Of a DNA stretch of 64,000 nt, positions 21,205 to 28,825 are shown one piece after another. Numbering within the stretch: position 1 is the stretch's first letter; every line of letters starts with the position of its first letter. Below the pieces are notes generated by a model. The model had not been told where the DNA came from. It worked only from the letters and a program-made list of their open reading frames with translations, and ran no database searches. Origin of the DNA: JAFAXD01 sp963760435 (GTDB taxonomy: Bacteria > Pseudomonadota > Alphaproteobacteria > Rhizobiales > Xanthobacteraceae); contig CAVXDE010000048.1 in NCBI GenBank assembly GCA_963760435.1, positions 1-64,000 on the forward strand, given 5' to 3'. A program made the translations under genes and the position numbers.

Positions 21205-21399
21205 ATGAAACACACGTCCCTACCGCTAAAGCGGCGCGAGTTCATCGCGGGGCTCGGCGGCGCGGTGGCGTGGCCAGGGGTCATGCTCGCCGGACAATCC
21301 GCAATGCCTCTTATTGGATTTCTAAGTAGCCGTTCGAGACTTCGGGCGAACTGGCCGGCGCTTTGTCTAGTTTGGGAACGTGGAGACTGTTTGCAGTAG
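21205..21399 (+). pseudogene. ABC substrate-binding protein, N-terminal fragment
   Basis: After the intron, 'LKRREFIAGLGGAVAWPGVM' followed by 'AMPLIGFLSSRS' is the signal peptide and first strand of the same substrate-binding family as the gene at 19577. Only about 50 codons match; homology is lost at about 21340 and a stop follows at 21397. The only in-frame ATG (21205) lies inside intron domain VI, so the original start was probably lost on intron insertion or is further upstream in the intron-free gene. Confidence 0.6.
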
Positions 21400-21410
21400 T
21401 CGATTAGCGC

Positions 21411-22161
21411 GTCAGCAAGCAATTCGGCGGTCTGGTTGCCGTGGACCGCGTCGACTTCACTGTGAACGCGGGCGAAGATTCTGGGGTTGATCGGCCCGAA
21501 CGGCGCGGGCAAGAGCACAATCTTCAACATCATTTCTGGTGTCATGCGTCCCTCGGCGGGTCGCGTCATCTTCGCCACCACCGAGCTAACCGCGCTGCCA
21601 GCGCGCAAGCTGGCGGCGCTCGGAGTGGCGCGCACTTTCCAGCACATCAAGCTGAGGCCGAACATGACCGTCGTCGACAACGTTATGCTGGGCGCCTATT
21701 GCCGCACCCGATCGGGCTTCGTGGCGGGCAGCTTGCGGCTCGACCGCCGCGAGGAAACGGAGCTTCGGGCGGAAGCGATGCGTCAGCTTGGCCGGGTGGG
21801 CCTCGGCCGGAAGGCGAACGACCTAGCTGGTAATCTGCCACTCGGCCAGCAGCGCGTCCTCGAAGTCGCACGGGCGCTGGCATCAGATCCAATGTTGGTG
21901 ATGCTCGACGAACCTGCGGCTGGGCTGCGGCAATTCGAGGAGCAATGCCGGACGCTGCTCAATTCATTGCGTGCATCCGGCCTGTCGCTGCTGCTCGTCG
22001 AGCACGACATGGATTTCGTCATGGGACTGGTCGACCGAATTGTCATGGTCGATTTCGGCAGGAAGCTCGCGGAAGGCCAGGCACAGGCCATTCGGGACAA
22101 TCCTGCTGTGCAGGAGGCGTCTCTAGGAGCGTCACGTGAACCCGATCCTGAGTGTGCGTGA
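21411..22161 (+). pseudogene. livG: LivG-like branched-chain amino acid ABC ATPase, 5' end missing
   Basis: From 21411 the frame reads 'SKQFGGLVAVDRVDFTVNAG'; the usual first residues and start codon are missing because a TAG and unrelated sequence precede it. One base too many near 21480 shifts the frame before Walker A ('LIGPNGAGKSTIFN'). Downstream motifs are intact: 'TFQHIKLRPNMTVVDNVMLG', signature 'LPLGQQRVLEVARAL', Walker B 'PMLVMLDEPAAGL', and the H-loop 'LLLVEHDMDFVMGLVDRIV'. It would energise branched-chain amino acid import at the inner membrane. The stop overlaps the LivF-like start by 26 bases. Probably non-functional unless the 5' damage is an assembly artefact. Confidence 0.75.
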
Positions 22162-22531
22162 CCTGAATGTCAGCTACGGGAAATCTCGGCGGTGCGCAAT
22201 GTCAGTTTCGATATATTGCCGGGGACGATGGTTGCCATCATTGGCGCCAACGGCGCCGGCAAGACAACGCTGCTGAACGCACTTGCCGGGCTGCTGCCGG
22301 CCCATGGGGAGATCATATACGACGGCGAGTCTCTCGTCGGTCGAGACATCGAAGAGCGCGTGGAGAATGGGCTTTGCCTGGTACCCGAGAGGCGCGAACT
22401 ATTCAGCACAATGTCCGTTGAGGACAATCTGCGACTGGGCGCCTACGCTCGGCCGCACGACCATTTGGCGTATCGTAATCGTCTCACGACGTCTATCAGC
22501 TGCTTTCCGCGTTTGGCGGAACGAACACGAA
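22136..22531 (+). pseudogene. livF: LivF-like ABC ATPase, C-terminally truncated
   Basis: GTG 22136 follows AGGAGC by 7 bases. The frame reads 'NPILSVRDLNVSYG', shifts once near 22184, then 'AVRNVSFDILPGTMVAIIGA' with Walker A 'GANGAGKTTLLN', and 'CLVPERRELFSTMSVEDNL', typical of LivF. After 'CFPRLAERTR' homology stops: the signature motif, Walker B and H-loop are missing. It is truncated at about 22531 by joining to a DyP peroxidase fragment, so the encoded ATPase cannot be active. Confidence 0.7.
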
Positions 22532-22672
22532 ATCGAAGGAGGCGGGATAGAGCCGACGACCGGCTCAGGCGCGCCGGTGAAGGCGGGCGAGTTCATCCTC
22601 GGCTATGTCGATGAGATCGGCGAACTGGTTCCATTGCCAAAGCCGGCCGCGACATTCGGCGGGCGACGCGAA
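22532..22672 (+). pseudogene. DyP-type peroxidase fragment
   Basis: The reading 'EPTTGSGAPVKAGEFILGYV' followed by 'DEIGELVPLPKPA' matches the conserved 'IKAGEFxLGYxDExG..P..P' segment that DyP-type haem peroxidases carry in the middle of the chain. Only about 45 codons are present, with no start, no haem-ligand His and no GxxDG motif. It is joined directly to the LivF remnant, so this is a scrap left by rearrangement. Confidence 0.45.
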
Positions 22673-23100
22673 AACACCATGCAGCCGAGTTGCCACTACG
22701 GCACCAATTCGGCCGGCAAGATTATTGCTGGTCGTGGATCTCTGGTTGATGGCATCTGGACCGAGCCGTGCACATGTTGTGCCTCTCAAGCTAAGGCGTG
22801 GTTTGCACAAGAGACCGTACTGAGAAACAAGCCGAAGCAAGTATGATTGCTACTTGACCATCCGCTTTCGTAGGCTTCCAGACGGGCTATAAGCGTCACC
22901 TGTGCGATTTGCTGTCAGAACGCGGCAGCATGCCCAGCGCCAGAGCGCATAAGCGGTGCTGTGGGGCGAAGCTTGGCGCCGGGAGCGCGGTGGTACGGCA
23001 GTCTCTTGCTCAGAAGCAGAATTTCCGGTGAGAAAGCGCGACTCGAAACGAGAAACCGTCACCGAACGGCGGGTTATCGGATCGCAAGGATGAACCCGTA
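22673..23100. other. Region upstream of the SNF2 gene without a supported gene
   Basis: The frame from the DyP scrap continues to 22846 with a Cys-rich, protein-unlike tail. From 22850 to 23100 no gene is visible. AAGGA at about 23086-23090 is the probable ribosome site of the SNF2 gene. Confidence 0.4.
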
Positions 23101-25812
23101 GTGAGGATGTTGGCACCGGTTCTCACGCCGCATGGCTTGCTGATGCTCGCGCAATCGTTGGAAGCGGAGGGGGAAGCGCTGGCTTTGGAGCCCGAGCGCG
23201 GCTTGCGGTTGGAGAAGGCGTTTGCCCGCGGCGCCGGGCACGGACTGCTGCTCCTGGGCGCTGATGAGGTCGGCACAACTCTTTCTCCAACCCTGTCCTA
23301 TTGGCGGAAATTGGGGGGGCGCTACATGACTGCGTTGTGCGCCCTTCCCGGCATCGGCGAGCGAAGCAAGCCGCCGGTGCCGATCCCCGCCGACGGCGAG
23401 TTGGACACGATGGCCGCGGCCGTTCCGCCGATGATTGGCGCGGAATACGTGACCACGGAAGTCCTGGTCAATCTATGGCGCGGCATCGATTCGGCCTTCG
23501 ATGCCGAGTTAGCGCAATCCAAGCTCACAGTGCAGGAGTTCCTCAAGCGCCGTCATCCGGCCTGGAACTTAGTGGGGCGTGTTCATTTCAACCTTGCGGA
23601 GAATCGGAAAGACGAGGACGCCCCATTCGCGTTTCTTGCAACCTACACGACGCGGCTTTCAGCCGAGGCCAGGCCGCAGCATCTGCCGCTCGGCAAGGCA
23701 TTGCAGGAGTACTCGGGCGCGAGAAACCGCGAGCGCCTGCTATCGCTCCTGATGCCCGTCCAGCGGGCCGCCGAGCATTGCGCCTGGTTGAAGGCGATGG
23801 TCGATGCGGGCGAAATTTTTCACCCGCTACGCTGGAGCCCACAACAGGCGGTGGAATTCCTGCGGGACGTTCCCGCGCTCGAAAGCGCCGGCGTGGTCGT
23901 GCGCATGCCGGCAAGCTGGCGCATGAATCGTCCAGCACGCCCGCAGGTGAAGGCAACGGTCGGCGGCAATGCCCCCTCGCATCTCGGGATGGATGCGCTG
24001 CTCGACTTTCGGATGGAGGTGACGCTCGACGGTGAAAACCTCACGGCGGCCGAGATCAAGCGCCTCCTGGCGCATTCCGACGGGTTGGCCTTGATCCGCG
24101 GCAAGTGGGTCGAGGTCGATCATGAACGACTGAGCAGGACACTCGAGCAATTCGAGGTCATCGAGCGCCGCGCCGTCACCGATGGGCTGTCGTTCGGCGA
24201 GGCGATGCGCATGCTGGCCGGGGCCGGCCTTGCCGGGGATGGGGATGCCGGGCAGGCCGACGTCGCCTGGAGCGACACCGTGGCCGGTCCCTGGCTGGCG
24301 GAAACGCTCGCGGCTTTGCGCCATCCCGATCGGCTCTCGCGTGCCGACCCCGGCCGTTCCCTTCAGGGCACTCTCCGGCCGTATCAGCGGGCGGGCGTCG
24401 AATGGCTTCATCTGCTCGCACAGCTAAAACTTGGGGCGTGCCTCGCGGACGACATGGGGCTTGGCAAGACCATCCAGGTGTTGTCGCTGCTGCTGGTGTT
24501 GAAGCACGAGGCCGGGGAGAAGCGGAAGCCCTGCCTGCTCGTGGCGCCGGCTTCGCTGCTCGCCAACTGGACGGCGGAGATTGCCCGATTTGCGCCAAGC
24601 CTCCAGGTCGTTGTCGCCCATCCATCAGCGGCGTCCTCCGAGAAGCCGACCACGGAGGGTGCGGACAATCTGGCGGATGTCGACCTGGTCATTACAAGCT
24701 ACGGCTTCCTGACCCGCCTGCCGTGGCTCGGAGCGACAGCGTGGCGACTGGCGGTGCTTGATGAGGCGCAGGCCATCAAGAATCCTGCTGCCAAGCAGAC
24801 CAGAACGGTCAAGCAGCTCCGCGCCGAAACTCGCATTGCTCTGACCGGCACGCCGATCGAGAATCGGCTGGGCGACCTGTGGTCGATCTTCGACTTCATC
24901 AATCCCGGACTGTTGGGATCGTCAAAGGAGTTTTCGTCATTCGTCAAGCGCCTCGGCGACCGGCCGCAAAATCCTTATGGCCCGCTCCGCGATCTGGTGC
25001 GCCCCTATATTTTGCGACGTATGAAGACCGACAAGAGGATCATTGCGGACTTGCCCGACAAGACCGAGGTGAAGACGTTCTGCCCCTTAAGCCGCAAGCA
25101 GGCGGCGCTGTACCAGCAGGCGGTGGACGACCTCGCCGGCCAGCTCGAAGACGTCGATGGGATGAAGCGTAGGGGCATCGTCCTCGCTTTCCTCATGCGG
25201 TTGAAGCAGATCTGCAATCATCCCTCGCAATGGCTCGGCGACGGCGCCTGGGCCGAGCAGGACAGCGGCAAGCTCGGGCGATTGCGCGACATCGCGGAGG
25301 TGGTCAGCGCCCGGCAGGAGAAGGCGCTCGTCTTCACCCAGTTCAAGGAGATGACCGCGCCACTGGCGGCGTTCCTGGCCTCGGTGTTCGGTCGGGCCGG
25401 TCTCGTCCTGCACGGCGAGACTGAGGTCAGAAAGCGCAAGGATCTGGTGCGTCAGTTCCAGGAGGATGAACGCGTCCCGTTCTTCGTGCTCTCCGTTAAA
25501 GCCGGCGGCACCGGCCTCAACCTCACCGCCGCCTCCCATGTCATCCATTTCGACCGCTGGTGGAATCCCGCTGTGGAGAACCAGGCCACCGACCGCGCCT
25601 TCCGAATCGGACAGAACAAGAATGTGCTCGTGCACAAGTTCGTCTGCCGCGGCACTGTAGAGGACAGGATCGACCAAATGATCGAGTCCAAGCAGGAATT
25701 GGCTGGGGATTTTCTCAGCGGCGGTGCTGACATTGTGCTGACCGAGATGAAGGATGAGGAGTTGCTGAGTCTCGTGGCTCTCGACCTGGGCGCTGCGATG
25801 AAGGAGGGCTGA
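23101..25812 (+). CDS. SNF2-family DNA-dependent ATPase/helicase with bacterial SNF2-associated N-terminus
   Basis: An intact 903-residue cytoplasmic ATPase. GTG 23101 is preferred because AAGGA lies about 10 bases upstream; ATG 23107 is possible. Residues 1-430 form the bacterial SNF2-associated region (DUF3670-like), including 'ALLDFRMEVTLDGENLTAAE' and 'ALIRGKWVEVDHERLSRTL'. The ATPase core follows: Q-motif area 'LRPYQRAGVEWLHLL', Walker A 'LADDMGLGKTIQ', 'LVVAPASLLANW'-like motif Ia, Walker B as DEAQ ('AVLDEAQAIKN'), motif III 'ALTGTPIENR', and in the C-terminal lobe 'KALVFTQFKEM', 'SVKAGGTGLNLTAASHVIHF' and 'ATDRAFRIGQ'. It translocates on duplex DNA or remodels protein-DNA complexes. 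The SWIM gene starts 3 bases after its stop. Confidence 0.92.
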   Translation: MRMLAPVLTPHGLLMLAQSLEAEGEALALEPERGLRLEKAFARGAGHGLLLLGADEVGTTLSPTLSYWRKLGGRYMTALCALPGIGERSKPPVPIPADGELDTMAAAVPPMIGAEYVTTEVLVNLWRGIDSAFDAELAQSKLTVQEFLKRRHPAWNLVGRVHFNLAENRKDEDAPFAFLATYTTRLSAEARPQHLPLGKALQEYSGARNRERLLSLLMPVQRAAEHCAWLKAMVDAGEIFHPLRWSPQQAVEFLRDVPALESAGVVVRMPASWRMNRPARPQVKATVGGNAPSHLGMDALLDFRMEVTLDGENLTAAEIKRLLAHSDGLALIRGKWVEVDHERLSRTLEQFEVIERRAVTDGLSFGEAMRMLAGAGLAGDGDAGQADVAWSDTVAGPWLAETLAALRHPDRLSRADPGRSLQGTLRPYQRAGVEWLHLLAQLKLGACLADDMGLGKTIQVLSLLLVLKHEAGEKRKPCLLVAPASLLANWTAEIARFAPSLQVVVAHPSAASSEKPTTEGADNLADVDLVITSYGFLTRLPWLGATAWRLAVLDEAQAIKNPAAKQTRTVKQLRAETRIALTGTPIENRLGDLWSIFDFINPGLLGSSKEFSSFVKRLGDRPQNPYGPLRDLVRPYILRRMKTDKRIIADLPDKTEVKTFCPLSRKQAALYQQAVDDLAGQLEDVDGMKRRGIVLAFLMRLKQICNHPSQWLGDGAWAEQDSGKLGRLRDIAEVVSARQEKALVFTQFKEMTAPLAAFLASVFGRAGLVLHGETEVRKRKDLVRQFQEDERVPFFVLSVKAGGTGLNLTAASHVIHFDRWWNPAVENQATDRAFRIGQNKNVLVHKFVCRGTVEDRIDQMIESKQELAGDFLSGGADIVLTEMKDEELLSLVALDLGAAMKEG

Positions 25813-25815
25813 TGG

Positions 25816-26871
25816 ATGAGCTACTACTTCGCATGGCAACCCTATGTTTCGGTGGCCGAAAAACGCCGCCGGGCGGAGCGCGAGGTGGCCAAGCTGAAGA
25901 AGCGGGGACAAGCCATCGCTCCGGTGCGGATCGAGGGCCGTAAGATTGCCAAGAGTTTTTGGGGCCAGTCGTGGTGCACCAACCTCGAACGCTACAGCGA
26001 CTTCGAGAACCGCCTACCGCGCGGACGCACCTACGTCCGCAATGGTTCCGTTATCGACCTGCAAATCGCCAAGGGCGAGGTCGCAGCGATGGTCGCCGGC
26101 TCCGATCTCTATAAGATCAAGATCGCCATCGCGCCAGTCAAGAACGCGCGCTGGAAAGCAATCTGTCGCGATTGTGCAGGATCGATCAATTCGCTGGTCG
26201 AGCTACTGCAGGGTCGCTTAGCCAAGGGCGTCATGGATCGGGTGTGCCGGGAGGGCGACGGCCTGTTTCCGTCGCCGGGCGAGATCAAGCTCAACTGCAG
26301 CTGTCCGGACGGGGCCGGCATGTGCAAGCACGTTGCGGCGGTTCTTTATGGAGTGGGCGCCAGGCTCGACGAAGAGCCTCAGTTTCTTTTCGTGCTGCGC
26401 GGCGTGGATGAAAACGAACTGATCGGCAGAGCCGGACAGGATCTTCCGCTGTCGAAGACGACGCCTGGTGCTGCGAAAGTGCTTGACGATAGTGACGTCG
26501 CGGCCCTGTTCGGGATCGAGATCGCCGAGACTGCCAGCGCGGATATCCCCACCGCCCGCAAGCAGCCCGGGCGGTTCAAGACCGTGAAAGGGAGCAAGTC
26601 TGCCGAGACGAAGACCCCGCCCGCAAAGAAAAACAAGTCACCAGGCACGTCCCGGCCCAAGCCCGAACCTAAATGGGTACACGCGTCGACGCGCCTTGAA
26701 CCTCGGCGCTTGCCGCAGGCCCCGGCCATTGTCGAACCGGTCTCAGTCATTAACAACCGAGTCTCGGGTCGATTTCAGGATGCAAAAATGGAAATTGGAA
26801 AAATCCGAACTGAGACTGCGAGGCGAAATTCGCCTGTTTCGACTCGAAAAACCGCAAAGTCAGAGCCCTGA
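25816..26871 (+). CDS. SWIM zinc-finger protein, partner of the SNF2 ATPase
   Basis: ATG 25816 follows AAGGAGG by 8 bases and the SNF2 stop by 3, so the two are one operon. The 351-residue protein starts MSYYFAWQPYVSVAEKRRRA, continues with 'KSFWGQSWCTNLERYSDFEN' (typical start of the family) and has the SWIM motif CSCPDGAGMCKH at about residues 159-170 for zinc binding. The second half is a Lys/Pro-rich low-complexity linker, probably DNA- or partner-binding. The last 45 residues are encoded by a dispersed intergenic repeat (26735-26846), so the native C-terminus was probably lost or extended by repeat insertion. SWIM proteins in bacteria are known to be encoded next to SNF2 ATPases; the role is unproven. 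Confidence 0.88.
   Translation: MSYYFAWQPYVSVAEKRRRAEREVAKLKKRGQAIAPVRIEGRKIAKSFWGQSWCTNLERYSDFENRLPRGRTYVRNGSVIDLQIAKGEVAAMVAGSDLYKIKIAIAPVKNARWKAICRDCAGSINSLVELLQGRLAKGVMDRVCREGDGLFPSPGEIKLNCSCPDGAGMCKHVAAVLYGVGARLDEEPQFLFVLRGVDENELIGRAGQDLPLSKTTPGAAKVLDDSDVAALFGIEIAETASADIPTARKQPGRFKTVKGSKSAETKTPPAKKNKSPGTSRPKPEPKWVHASTRLEPRRLPQAPAIVEPVSVINNRVSGRFQDAKMEIGKIRTETARRNSPVSTRKTAKSEP
26735..26846 (+). repeat. Dispersed repeat, copy 2 (blocks B then A), inside the SWIM gene's 3' end
   Basis: Block B (26735-26764) starts AACCGGTCTCAGTC, then TTAACAACCGAGTCTC. Block A (26807-26846) contains GAACTGAGACTG and the exact palindrome AGGCGAAATTCGCCT followed by GTTTCGACT. The same blocks occur at 14450-14520. 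The repeat is translated as the SWIM protein's C-terminus. Confidence 0.7.
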
Positions 26872-27172
26872 GACCGAGTTGAGGCAAGCTAACGCGCGGA
26901 ATTTCGGCCCTTTTCCGTGACATCACCCAATGCCGGAAAATAGCAGGTCTGCGTGGCTGGGGTGGCAGGATTCGAACTTGGAAAGGACAATTTCCGTCGG
27001 AACTGCAGGATTGAACCTGCAACTCCAGTGTCCCGAAGGTGGAGCAGAGAATCGGCGAGCGTAGTCTCCGGCTGCGCCTTGGCCCCTCCGAAAGGGACAC
27101 TTCTGGGACACCCACGTTCTTCGTCCTGGCTAATACATTGCAAAATCGAAAGATCTTGTTTTTAGGCGGCCT
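26872..27172 (-). other. Intergenic region with tRNA 3'-end-like scars
   Basis: Read on the minus strand, 'AAGTTCGAATCCTGCCACC' (about 26960-26978) followed by CCAGCCA looks like the T-loop and acceptor end of a tRNA with CCA, and 'GCAGGTTCAATCCTGC' (about 27009-27024) is a second T-arm-like hairpin. No anticodon arm or matching 5' acceptor strand could be fitted, so no tRNA gene is claimed. Such ends are common scars of integrated elements. The stretch otherwise has no gene. Confidence 0.35.
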
Positions 27173-27733
27173 TTACTCTAGGCCCTTGTAGGGCACATGC
27201 ACCACATCGATCTTGGCGCTTTGCAGCAGCCGTTCGCCGCTCATGTGGGTCCCGGTGCCGACGCCGGCGGAGCCGAAGTTGAGCGCACCCGGCTTTGCCC
27301 GCGCGGTGGCAACGAGGTCATCGAGCGTGTGCCAAGGTTTGTCCGGGGACACGACCAACACGCCGGCGCTGGTGCCGAGCGCGACGACGGCGCGCAGATC
27401 GGTGCCGACATTGTAGGGCAGGTTTTGAACGATGAATGGCGCGACCGTGTGCGCGGACGAATTGGCGAGGATCGTGTAACCGTCAGGCTCGGCCGTGACG
27501 ACCGCGCCGACGCCGATCGCGCCGCCTGCGCCGCCGCGGTTCTCCACCACGATCGGCTGCCCAAGCTCGGCGGAGAGCGGCTCGAATACCGCGCGTGGAA
27601 CGATGTCGGTGGCGCTCCCGGCGCTGAACGGGATGAAGGCACGGATCGGCTTGGCCGGCCAAGTTTGTGCCGCGGCCGGGTGGACGGCGGCGATCAGCAC
27701 AATGGCGAGTGTCGTGCTTATTTTGAGGTTCAT
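27173..27733 (-). pseudogene. Bug-family solute receptor, C-terminally truncated
   Basis: ATG 27733 starts a good signal peptide (MNLKISTTLAIVLIAAVHPA). The mature N-lobe is typical: 'PIRAFIPFSAGSATDIVPRA', 'GQPIVVENRGGAGGAIGVGA', 'AEPDGYTILANSSAHTVAPF', 'ALNFGSAGVGTGTHMSGERL'. It stops at 186 residues right after 'VVHVPYKG', where normal members run on for about 140 more. The break sits at the edge of the tRNA-like scar region. Without the C-lobe it cannot close on ligand. Confidence 0.8.
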
Positions 27734-27826
27734 GATCCCTCCTGCCGTCCGGCGCCGTGACATGGCATGATGGGCTCAAACGACTGGCCCAACAACATAC
27801 AAAAACCATACCGAGGAGACCCCGGA

Positions 27827-28804
27827 ATGCGCCAAATCCGGCTCGCGCTTGTCCTGGCGGTTGGCGCTGCCGTCGCCTGTCAGGCTTTTTCGCCCGCGCT
27901 TGCGCAGGAGCGTTATCCAACCCGGACGGTGCGGATCATCGTCTCGGTGCCGGCGGCCTCGTCGCCCGACATCCGGGCGCGCATTCTTGCCGATGAGCTC
28001 AGCAAGGATTGGGGTGAGCCCGTCGTGGCGGAAAATCGTCCAGGCGGTGGCGGCATTATCGGCGCACAGGTCGTGGCATCAGCGCCGGCCGATGGGTACA
28101 CGCTGCTCGCGGCATCAGCTTCGAGCTTCACCATTCTTCCGGTGCAGCTGGAAAAGCCACCCATCGATGTCAATCGCGATCTGCTGCCCGTTGCGCTGAT
28201 CGGCAGCGAAGGGATGCTGTTTGCGGTCGCGCCCAAACTCGGCGTCAACTCGCTGTCAGAGTTCATCGCGCTGGCGAAACAACGCCCTTACGAGCTTCTG
28301 ATTGGCACGAATCCGGCGGGGTCGTTGCCGCATCTCGCGGCGCGGCTTCTCGTCAAGCTCACGGATGCGCCGGTCACCGTTGTGCCGTCGAGTGGAGGAA
28401 CAAATGACGCCATCAAAGAAATCATTGCTGGCCGGAGCCATGCGGTGATCGATTCGCAGCCGAGCTTGCGCGGCGCGGTCGAGGCCGGCGAGCTCAAGGT
28501 ATTGGCGACGATGTTGCCGCAGCGGCTGTCGGCACGACCCGATATTCCGGCCGCCGTGGAGACGGTTCCGGGACTGACCGCGATTGGCTGGCAGGCGATT
28601 GCCGTGCGTTCAGGAACTCCGCCTGCAATTGTTGCTGCGCTCACCGACGCGATCCGCACCGCCATGGCGAAACCGGAGACGCGTGCACGCCTCGAGCAGA
28701 TCGGCAGCCCGTTCGATCCGCTGTTCGGCGATGATGTGGTTCGCTTTGTTCAGCGCGATCAGGAACTCTGGTGGCCGATCGTGAAGGAGACTCTGCCGAA
28801 GTAA
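27827..28804 (+). CDS. Bug-family solute receptor
   Basis: An intact 325-residue periplasmic receptor divergent from the truncated copy. ATG 27827 follows GAGGAGA and begins a signal peptide (MRQIRLALVLAVGAAVACQA). Conserved blocks are 'TVRIIVSVPAASSPDIRARI', 'WGEPVVAENRPGGGGIIGAQ', 'ASAPADGYTLLAASAS', 'APVTVVPSSGGTNDAIKEII' and 'AIGWQAIAVRSGTPPAIVAA'. The Bug ligand loop is less typical than in the 12840 copy (VSVPAASSP replaces the usual PFxxGGxxD), which suggests a different ligand. No TctAB genes are adjacent. Confidence 0.87.
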   Translation: MRQIRLALVLAVGAAVACQAFSPALAQERYPTRTVRIIVSVPAASSPDIRARILADELSKDWGEPVVAENRPGGGGIIGAQVVASAPADGYTLLAASASSFTILPVQLEKPPIDVNRDLLPVALIGSEGMLFAVAPKLGVNSLSEFIALAKQRPYELLIGTNPAGSLPHLAARLLVKLTDAPVTVVPSSGGTNDAIKEIIAGRSHAVIDSQPSLRGAVEAGELKVLATMLPQRLSARPDIPAAVETVPGLTAIGWQAIAVRSGTPPAIVAALTDAIRTAMAKPETRARLEQIGSPFDPLFGDDVVRFVQRDQELWWPIVKETLPK

Positions 28805-28825
28805 GACGAGCTCTTGGGAGGAAAA

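Larger units (their letters stand above)
20580..21226 (+). mobile_element. Group II intron with most of its ORF deleted
   Basis: The 5' end is GTGCGCC at 20580, the consensus start of bacterial group II introns, followed by the typical 'GGTGCGATCC...GGTGGAAGTCCGG' domain I start and 'CCACTGGCGACAGTGG'. A short piece of the reverse-transcriptase ORF follows (20949-21132), then 'CACCCGAGGCAGGAGCCG' leading into domain V (21157-21189) and a domain VI ending near CCCTAC at about 21226. Between the ORF piece and the 3' domains well over 1 kb of normal intron is absent. The total of about 650 bases fits an ORF-less derivative that would need a maturase in trans. The 3' boundary is approximate. Confidence 0.8.

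Noticed and set aside
20664..21329. A 221-codon plus-strand frame read as one protein
   Set aside because: The DNA is group II intron RNA sequence (5' consensus and domain V). The frame crosses the intron and the following gene, so it is not a protein.
25087..25911. A 274-codon minus-strand open frame
   Set aside because: It is the shadow of the SNF2 C-terminal lobe in high-GC DNA and has no recognisable domain.
23101..26871. SNF2-SWIM pair called as DISARM or another named defence system
   Set aside because: No DrmA/DrmB-like, methylase or nuclease gene is adjacent, so the pair cannot be assigned to a named system on this evidence.
26953..27040. A complete tRNA gene on the minus strand
   Set aside because: T-arm and CCA-like ends are visible, but no anticodon arm, D arm or pairing 5' acceptor strand could be fitted.
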